Assembly: GCA_945881865.1 (NCBI GenBank)
Contig: CAMCVK010000008.1
Span: 62,001 to 126,000 of the forward strand
DNA: 64,000 bases
Reading direction: 5' to 3'
From: Fimbriimonas ginsengisoli Gsoil 348
GTDB lineage: Bacteria; Armatimonadota; Fimbriimonadia; Fimbriimonadales; Fimbriimonadaceae
The notes beneath the pieces are model-generated. The model saw only the letters and a list, made by a program, of their open reading frames with translations, was not told the origin of the DNA and did not search any database. Below are positions 59,240-64,000 of this stretch, in pieces. The position numbers and the translations under genes were made by a program. Numbering within the stretch: the stretch's first letter is position 1; each line of letters begins with the position of its first letter.

Positions 59240-60378
59240 AAGAAGTCTGCGCAGATGACCGGGCGAGCCGGGAAAAGCGGAAGGATCGCTGCCGCCGAGC
59301 CATCTACGCCGCCATTACGTAGGAGGTCGGCGAGACTGGGCTCACCGAGGAAGACCTGGGTGAACTGCTGGATCGTAAGATCGAACTCCGGCAGGCCGCC
59401 CTCACGTACTTCAAGATTTCCTTCAGACCAGCTGACGCGCCAGATCCGGTCGTTTTCCGGCACCTGGGCATCACGAACTGAGAACGAGACGTCCCCGGTT
59501 CCGACCGGCTCGAGTCCTTCCAAGCACGTTTGAACGTTTACCACGCGGAACATAATCGGCCGTTCGACGGCGATCTGGATTCCCTGGTCCATCGATGAGG
59601 CGTAGAACGGCGAGTCCGACGGCTCGAACCAGCTGAGCGCGGTCTTATTGATCGCCAACTGGCGCAGGAAATCGATCACCGAGTCGTAGCCACGCTTCGT
59701 GCTCCAAATGATTTCAGAGATATGGTCCGTCGACCAAAACGCGACGTTGTGGCTCACGACGACGTACGCCTCCACCGGGTCTCCGGCGGCATACACCGTC
59801 AGCTCGCGGTTCTCGGCCAGAACCCGCATCCACCCTTCCTCGGAGCGCAACACCATACCGGAGCGCGTACGAGCAAAGCCCTCGTAGGCCTGACCCAGCG
59901 ACGGGAAGTCGGCGGGAGCAAGCCGGTGGATCGTCAGTGGCCGCTCAACCCGGGGGAATCGATCCGTCGGACAGGTGACCTTAAGCCGCTTTCCGCACAC
60001 TTCATATCCGGCCCGACGGTAGAACGGCTCGCGAAAGGCGTACAGGCTGGAAAGTGCGTAACCCGCGGCACGAAGCTCGCCGGGCAGCCAAGCCAGCATT
60101 TCGGACCCTACGCCTCCACGCCGCCGATGCGGAGCGACCGCAACCCCGGCAACTCCGCCGCACAGGAGGGTTCTCGCTCCGACGGCCGTCGGCATCTCAA
60201 ATACCGACATGCAGCCGATGACCTTGCCTTCGGCTTCGGCGGCGTACATGTGGCGCCCACTGCTCACGCGTCGCTCCTCCGGAACGGGGTTGCCGTTGTT
60301 GTAGGTTAGGGCGCGTACGTCCCAGAAGCCTTCGACATCGGACACCTCAGAGAACGGCTTCATGGAAACGATTGACAT
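59236..60378 (-). CDS. Eis-like GNAT N-acetyltransferase
   Basis: 380 residues. A GNAT domain with the acetyl-CoA loop AVAPHRRRGGVGSEML, a second degenerate GNAT domain (about 155-280) and an SCP2-like C-terminal domain (about 285-380) give the three-part Eis architecture. Eis proteins acetylate aminoglycosides or lysines; drug resistance cannot be concluded. TAGCCT lies six bases before the ATG. Confidence 0.87.
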   Translation of the reverse strand: MSIVSMKPFSEVSDVEGFWDVRALTYNNGNPVPEERRVSSGRHMYAAEAEGKVIGCMSVFEMPTAVGARTLLCGGVAGVAVAPHRRRGGVGSEMLAWLPGELRAAGYALSSLYAFREPFYRRAGYEVCGKRLKVTCPTDRFPRVERPLTIHRLAPADFPSLGQAYEGFARTRSGMVLRSEEGWMRVLAENRELTVYAAGDPVEAYVVVSHNVAFWSTDHISEIIWSTKRGYDSVIDFLRQLAINKTALSWFEPSDSPFYASSMDQGIQIAVERPIMFRVVNVQTCLEGLEPVGTGDVSFSVRDAQVPENDRIWRVSWSEGNLEVREGGLPEFDLTIQQFTQVFLGEPSLADLLRNGGVDGSAAAILPLFPARPVICADFF

Positions 60379-60384
60379 GCCCCG

Positions 60385-60390
60385 AGGCTA
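60385..60390 (-). promoter_or_regulatory. -10 box TAGCCT, leaderless start of acetyltransferase
   Basis: Read on the minus strand, TAGCCT ends six bases before ATG 60378. Confidence 0.55.
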
Positions 60391-60428
60391 CCGCGACGGC
60401 GGCGCGTCAATCTAGGGAAAATGAGGGG

Positions 60429-61469
60429 ATGGACTTATCCCTCCTACAACGTTTAACCGAAGCCCACGGAACCTCGGGCCAAGAACAGGCACTTCGAGAG
60501 ATCGTGCGGGAGGAGCTGGGGGCCTACGGAGAGCTTTCGACGGACGCCCTTGGCAACGTCATCTGCAAAAAGAGCGGCGCTGGCGACGTGCGGGTCTTGA
60601 TTGCTGCCCATATCGATGAAATCGGCTTCATCGTCCGGCACATCGATTCGAACGGATTTTTGAAATTTGCCCCGCTTGGTGGCTGGGACCCGCGGCAGAT
60701 GAACAGCCAGCGTGTTCAGGTTCGAACCCGCGAAGGTCTCGTACCCGGGCTGCTCATGCACGGCACAAAACCGGCGCATCTTCTATCGGACTCAGAGAAA
60801 GCAGCCGGCCAGAAGTTGGAAGACTTTTTCGTGGACCTCGGCTTGTCCGCCGACGAAGTGAAAGCAAAGGTCCGCATCGGCGACACCATCACAATGGAGG
60901 GCCGATTCCTCTCTACCGGCAACCACCTGACCTGCAAGGCAATGGACGACCGGGTCGGCGTTTTCGTGATGATCGAAGCGCTTAAGAAGGTCGGCGGACA
61001 CTCGGCCGACATTTATGCGGTGGCGACCACCCAGGAAGAGATTGGCCTGCGCGGAGCAAGCGCCGTTGGTAGCTCGGTGCTTCCGCACGTCGTCATTGCC
61101 TTGGACGTCACTTTGGCGAACGATATTCCGGGAGTGCCGGATTCTGAGTCCATCACCAAACTTGGCGCGGGAGCGGCCATCAAGATCATGGACAGCTCTC
61201 TCATTTGCCACCCGAAGGTCGTCGAGCATTTCCGCGCGATTGCGGAGAAGCACGAGATTCCGCACCAGATGGAGATTTTGACTCGCGGCGGAACCGACGC
61301 CGGCGGCATCCAGCGACTGAATGGCGGGGTTCCGGCGTTCACCCTTTCCATTCCCTGTCGGTACGTTCACACCGTGAACGAAACGGTGGACGCCCGCGAC
61401 GTGCAGGCTTGCATCGACCTGCTGGCGAAATTCCTGGAAGAAGTCGGCGAAGCCGACTACTCGCTCTGA
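60429..61469 (+). CDS. M42-family aminopeptidase
   Basis: 346 residues from MDLSLLQRLTEAHGTSG, the normal opening; the longer frame from 60372 overlaps the divergent promoter. Two-metal ligands: AAHIDEIGF, CKAMDDRVG, TTQEEIGLRGA, ALDVTLANDIP and the final RYVHTVNETVD. M42 enzymes (PepA/FrvX/TET-like) form large cytoplasmic complexes that remove N-terminal residues from peptides. A GAGGGG run sits directly before the ATG, too close to serve as a normal ribosome site. Confidence 0.92.
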   Translation: MDLSLLQRLTEAHGTSGQEQALREIVREELGAYGELSTDALGNVICKKSGAGDVRVLIAAHIDEIGFIVRHIDSNGFLKFAPLGGWDPRQMNSQRVQVRTREGLVPGLLMHGTKPAHLLSDSEKAAGQKLEDFFVDLGLSADEVKAKVRIGDTITMEGRFLSTGNHLTCKAMDDRVGVFVMIEALKKVGGHSADIYAVATTQEEIGLRGASAVGSSVLPHVVIALDVTLANDIPGVPDSESITKLGAGAAIKIMDSSLICHPKVVEHFRAIAEKHEIPHQMEILTRGGTDAGGIQRLNGGVPAFTLSIPCRYVHTVNETVDARDVQACIDLLAKFLEEVGEADYSL

Positions 61470-62365
61470 GCTAGCCGCTGGTAAGCCGCCGAGAAGTGTG
61501 TCTGCGCTCCTGCACCGGTCACGTGCAAGAGCGCAGACTCCGTTGCAGAAATGAGGCCAAGACTCTCGCCGAGGTTGGCACGCAGGTGCGCCGTCAGAAT
61601 CTCGGTGATCTTTTCCGCGCCAAACAAACCTGCGATGTGCCGGACAACCGCGCCCGCTTGCTGGTAGCCGACGTAGACCGAATCGAATTCCTCGTCATCA
61701 ATTTCATTAAACGCGCCTCCGCCTTCAAGAAGCTGCTCCAGCGACTCTACGGAGTGCCATCCCATCGTTTTGTCCCGAAACATCTGCAGGACCTCTTCAT
61801 TCGGTTCCCCTTCCAGCCAAACGCTGATTCCTTCCTCCAGCCAGCGGTCCGCGCGGCCATCGGCAATTTCCGTTGAGATCACGTGGGCATATTCGTGCGC
61901 AACCGCTGACGCAAATTCTTCCGGATCCTCGCAGACGTACATCGGCAGGCAAATCTTGTAGTACGGGTCTTTCTCGGCCATGTACCCTTCCGGGTGGGTG
62001 GCAAAGTCCGTGTAGGACGCCTCCAGCAGGATCGTGAACCTAGTCGCGGCCTTGTGGTGCCAGTTCAGCGTGCGAGCCGTTGCGTCGCAGACCTGAAGCA
62101 AAAGCCGCACTCGCTCTTCCCGCAAACTCCCGAACTCATCTTCCACGAATTCTAGAGAGGCCCAGTCGGCGATGGGCAAAACAACGACCGCTTTTCGGGT
62201 TTGGGCCTCGGCCTCGATCGTCCGCCACCAGGCGATGTACTCGCCCCACGCACCGACCGAAAGCTGACGCGCCAGGGCCGATGCTTCCAAGACTTTGTCC
62301 TGATCGTAGAGCGCAATTGCCCGGTCCCAGGCGATCGACTCGTCCGGAAAGACCTCGCCCGTCAT
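61457..62365 (-). CDS. Gluzincin metallopeptidase-like protein
   Basis: 302 residues. The zinc motif is HEYAH at 157-161 and the third ligand lies in WLEEGISVWLEG (Glu177 or Glu178), as in the peptidase MA clan. No signal peptide, so it is probably cytoplasmic. The N-terminal 60 residues are helical. It overlaps dapA by four bases and ends 13 bases inside the M42 gene on the other strand. Substrate unknown; clustering with dapA-cmk is probably housekeeping order. Confidence 0.82.
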   Translation of the reverse strand: MTGEVFPDESIAWDRAIALYDQDKVLEASALARQLSVGAWGEYIAWWRTIEAEAQTRKAVVVLPIADWASLEFVEDEFGSLREERVRLLLQVCDATARTLNWHHKAATRFTILLEASYTDFATHPEGYMAEKDPYYKICLPMYVCEDPEEFASAVAHEYAHVISTEIADGRADRWLEEGISVWLEGEPNEEVLQMFRDKTMGWHSVESLEQLLEGGGAFNEIDDEEFDSVYVGYQQAGAVVRHIAGLFGAEKITEILTAHLRANLGESLGLISATESALLHVTGAGAQTHFSAAYQRLAQSE

Positions 62366-63267
62366 CCTTGCGTGAGCGATTTGAAGTCGGCGAAGATTTT
62401 CTCAACCTCGGTTGCATGTCCGGGCGTCATCTGGACCAGCGGGAGTCGAACCTCGGCACAGTCGAAGCCGAGCTTCGAGAGGAGCCACTTCACCGGCACC
62501 GGATTTGGTGCAGAGAAAACGGCCCCGTAGACCGGCAGCAAGGCGAGGTGTAGCTTTCGGGCGGCCTCAACATTCGATAGGAAATGATCCAGAAGTGCCT
62601 TGATCTCTGCGCCAACGACGTGCCCGGCAACGCTGACGACTCCATGTCCGCCAACGGCAAGAATCGGCAACGTGAGGGCATCGTCTCCGCTGTAAATCCG
62701 GAACGCATCTGGCTTGCGCCGGGCGACTTCCTGAATCTGCGCCATGTTTCCGCTGGCCTCCTTGACGCCGACAATATTCGGAATCTGCCAGAGTCGGGCG
62801 AGGGTCTCTGTGTCCAAGTTGATCGCCGAGCGCGGCTGAATGTTGTACAGCAAAACCGGTAGCCCGGTGGCACCCGCGACCGTCGAGAAGTGAGCGTAAA
62901 GCCCCTCTTGGCCCGGGCGGCTGTAGTACGGATTGACGAGCATGATGCCATCCGCGCCGAGCCGCTCGCCCGCTTTCGCCAGATGGACGCTCTCAGCAGT
63001 GTTGTAGGTCCCGGCGCCGAAGACGACGGCCGCCCGGTCTCCAACCGCTTCAATCGTGATTTCCAGCAGCCGAAGCTTTTCCTCAACCGAGAGAGTAGGC
63101 GACTCGCCGGTCGTCCCGGCGACCACGATGCCGTCGTTCTTCTGAACGTCGACCAGATAGGTGGCGATTCGGGCGGCTTCGGCCTCGTTTAGGTTGCCGC
63201 TGGCATCAAAGGGCGTCACCATCGCCGTCAACAGTCGTCCCCAATCCTTCGGTGTGCGGGTGCTCAT
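62362..63267 (-). CDS. dapA: 4-hydroxy-tetrahydrodipicolinate synthase
   Basis: 301 residues of TIM barrel. DapA condenses pyruvate with aspartate semialdehyde for lysine and diaminopimelate synthesis. GTTGESPTLS is the family signature, Tyr141 (VLLYNIQPR) and Lys169 (IVGVKEASG, Schiff base) are present, and GDDALTLPILAVGGHGVVS follows. Its start overlaps the cmk stop by four bases. With murA, murB and mreB it serves wall synthesis. Confidence 0.95.
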   Translation of the reverse strand: MSTRTPKDWGRLLTAMVTPFDASGNLNEAEAARIATYLVDVQKNDGIVVAGTTGESPTLSVEEKLRLLEITIEAVGDRAAVVFGAGTYNTAESVHLAKAGERLGADGIMLVNPYYSRPGQEGLYAHFSTVAGATGLPVLLYNIQPRSAINLDTETLARLWQIPNIVGVKEASGNMAQIQEVARRKPDAFRIYSGDDALTLPILAVGGHGVVSVAGHVVGAEIKALLDHFLSNVEAARKLHLALLPVYGAVFSAPNPVPVKWLLSKLGFDCAEVRLPLVQMTPGHATEVEKIFADFKSLTQG

Positions 63268-63947
63268 ACGTCCGTTCTACCATGGCCACCCGCGCGCTGG
63301 TGAAGTAGCTCGACAATCTCGTTAATGACCGCGTCGATGGATTTCCCACCGGTTTCGATGATCTCTGCATCGGGCGCGACCGTCAGCGGGCTATCCTGCC
63401 GATTGATGTCTCGGTGGTCGCGTTGCTCGATTTGGCTTCGCACATCGCGAAAGTCTTCTTCGAGTCCTTTTGCGGAGAACTCGCGGGAACGCCGTCGCGC
63501 CCTCTCTTCGAGACTTGCCGTCATGTAGATCTTTAGGTTCGCGTTGGGCGCGATGACCGTGGTGGCGTCGCGCCCTTCCAGCACGACGCCGCCGTCTGCC
63601 ACGATCTCTTGCTGTTGCCGTAGAAGCAGCACGCGAACTTCGCGGATCGCGCTTAGACGGCTGGCCAGTTCACCAATCTCCGGCATCCGAATCGCTTCGC
63701 TCACGTCTTCGACATCCAGGAATACCGGCGGTGGCGTCCCCGTCCCAAAGCTGATCCTCGCCTCGCCGAACGCCGCGACCAGGTCTTCGGCTTCAAGCTG
63801 CTCCAACCGGTGCAGCCGTAGAGCGAACGCGCGGTACATCGCGCCGGTGTCAAGGTAGCGCAGGTTTAGGTAGTTGGCAAGCGCACGAGCGACAGTGCTC
63901 TTCCCTGCTCCCGCCGGGCCGTCTATGGCGATCACTGGCTTTTCCAT
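63264..63947 (-). CDS. cmk: Cytidylate kinase
   Basis: 227 residues. Cmk phosphorylates CMP and dCMP. P-loop GPAGAGKST at 10-18, LRYLDTGAMYRAFALR for the nucleoside, VLEGRDATTVIAPNA and the lid SLEERARRRSREF. The leader has a strong GGGAGGA site, within the end of the upstream gene. It overlaps the preceding gene's stop as TAATG, so cmk is translated after the probable aroA. Confidence 0.95.
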   Translation of the reverse strand: MEKPVIAIDGPAGAGKSTVARALANYLNLRYLDTGAMYRAFALRLHRLEQLEAEDLVAAFGEARISFGTGTPPPVFLDVEDVSEAIRMPEIGELASRLSAIREVRVLLLRQQQEIVADGGVVLEGRDATTVIAPNANLKIYMTASLEERARRRSREFSAKGLEEDFRDVRSQIEQRDHRDINRQDSPLTVAPDAEIIETGGKSIDAVINEIVELLHQRAGGHGRTDV

Positions 63948-64000
63948 TAGTTTGATCCTCCCTGCAACGTCCTGCGGTGCTTGTCGAAGTCGGGATAGCT
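63947..64000 (-). CDS. C-terminal end of upstream gene, probably aroA (partial)
   Basis: The minus-strand frame entering from the right edge encodes 17 residues, SYPDFDKHRRTLQGGSN, and stops at TAA 63949-63947. The 'SYPDF' strand is like the end of EPSP synthase (AroA), whose gene often precedes cmk in bacteria. Too short for certainty. Confidence 0.45.
   Translation of the reverse strand, partial: SYPDFDKHRRTLQGGSN

Noticed and set aside
59236-60378. Aminoglycoside resistance (Eis)
   Set aside because: Eis-like architecture is common in environmental bacteria; substrate cannot be inferred from sequence.
1-64000. CRISPR array, insertion sequence or prophage
   Set aside because: No regularly spaced repeats, transposase, integrase, or phage structural genes were seen; the Acb2-like gene alone is not evidence of a prophage.

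Overview
The window is one continuous stretch of a compact, fairly GC-rich bacterial chromosome. It carries about 70 protein genes, one tRNA gene, and no sign of phage integrases, transposases or CRISPR arrays. The best guess at lineage is Armatimonadota, probably Fimbriimonadia-like. This rests on the type-IV-pilin-like secreted proteins with the 'ILAAILFPVFAQAK' leader, the HspR/DnaJ pair, GH127 and other glycan enzymes, many small secreted orphan proteins, and a diderm gene set (LpxH-like enzyme, CcmE/CcmF). It is an inference from protein character, not from rRNA.

Layout. 1-4.4 kb: end of a glycoamylase-like gene, pyruvate phosphate dikinase, a lipoprotein and a zinc-free ribosomal protein L31. 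4.5-8.2 kb: NYN nuclease, zinc-ribbon membrane protein, dicarboxylate/amino-acid symporter, DinB protein. 8.2-12.4 kb (minus): murB-tsaB-secreted protein-GAF histidine kinase. 12.4-19.7 kb: SIS isomerase, aat, DinB, class-III aminotransferase, Gfo/Idh oxidoreductase, threonine aldolase, YprB-like exonuclease. 19.8-24.7 kb (plus): ccmE-ccmF-panD-pyrE-tRNA-Leu(CAG)-lpxH-like. 24.7-29.8 kb: MGDG-synthase-like glycosyltransferase and partner, GH127. 29.2-36.4 kb (minus): mreB-murA, HNH protein, and an ECF sigma/anti-sigma/PAP2 operon. 36.4-47.3 kb: metY, two pilin-like proteins, pgk, dnaJ-hspR, secreted MsrA, esterase, beta-lactamase-like protein, Spy-like protein. 47.3-54 kb: glyQ, tatA, a PqqD-like/mini-FtsX/ABC operon, CapA. 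54-64 kb: fasciclin protein, TlpA-TPR, an Acb2/Tad1-like small protein, STN-domain protein, DUF423, M14 and M42 peptidases, Eis-like acetyltransferase, dapA-cmk and the end of a probable aroA.

How the genes work together. Envelope building dominates: murA, murB, mreB, cmk/dapA precursor supply, LpxH-like, PAP2, glycolipid synthesis, CapA, TatA. It is joined by central metabolism (ppdK, pgk, pyrE, panD, metY, ltaE) and by translation and proteostasis genes (rpmE, glyQ, aat, tsaB, dnaJ/hspR, msrA).

The most striking signals are architectural. (i) At least fifteen transcription-unit starts have a -10-like hexamer (mostly TANNNT) exactly 6-7 nt upstream of the start codon, which predicts leaderless mRNAs; a smaller set has normal Shine-Dalgarno leaders. 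(ii) Ten of fifteen convergent gene pairs overlap at their ends, six of them sharing both stop codons in one CTAA/TTAG/CTAG tetramer. (iii) Two genes have no canonical start upstream of clearly conserved N-terminal sequence; in both, an ATA sits in the ATAA/ATAG overlap with the preceding stop codon, where an ATGA would be expected. (iv) A small chromosomal protein resembles the phage Acb2/Tad1 nucleotide-sponge family, with no prophage around it.
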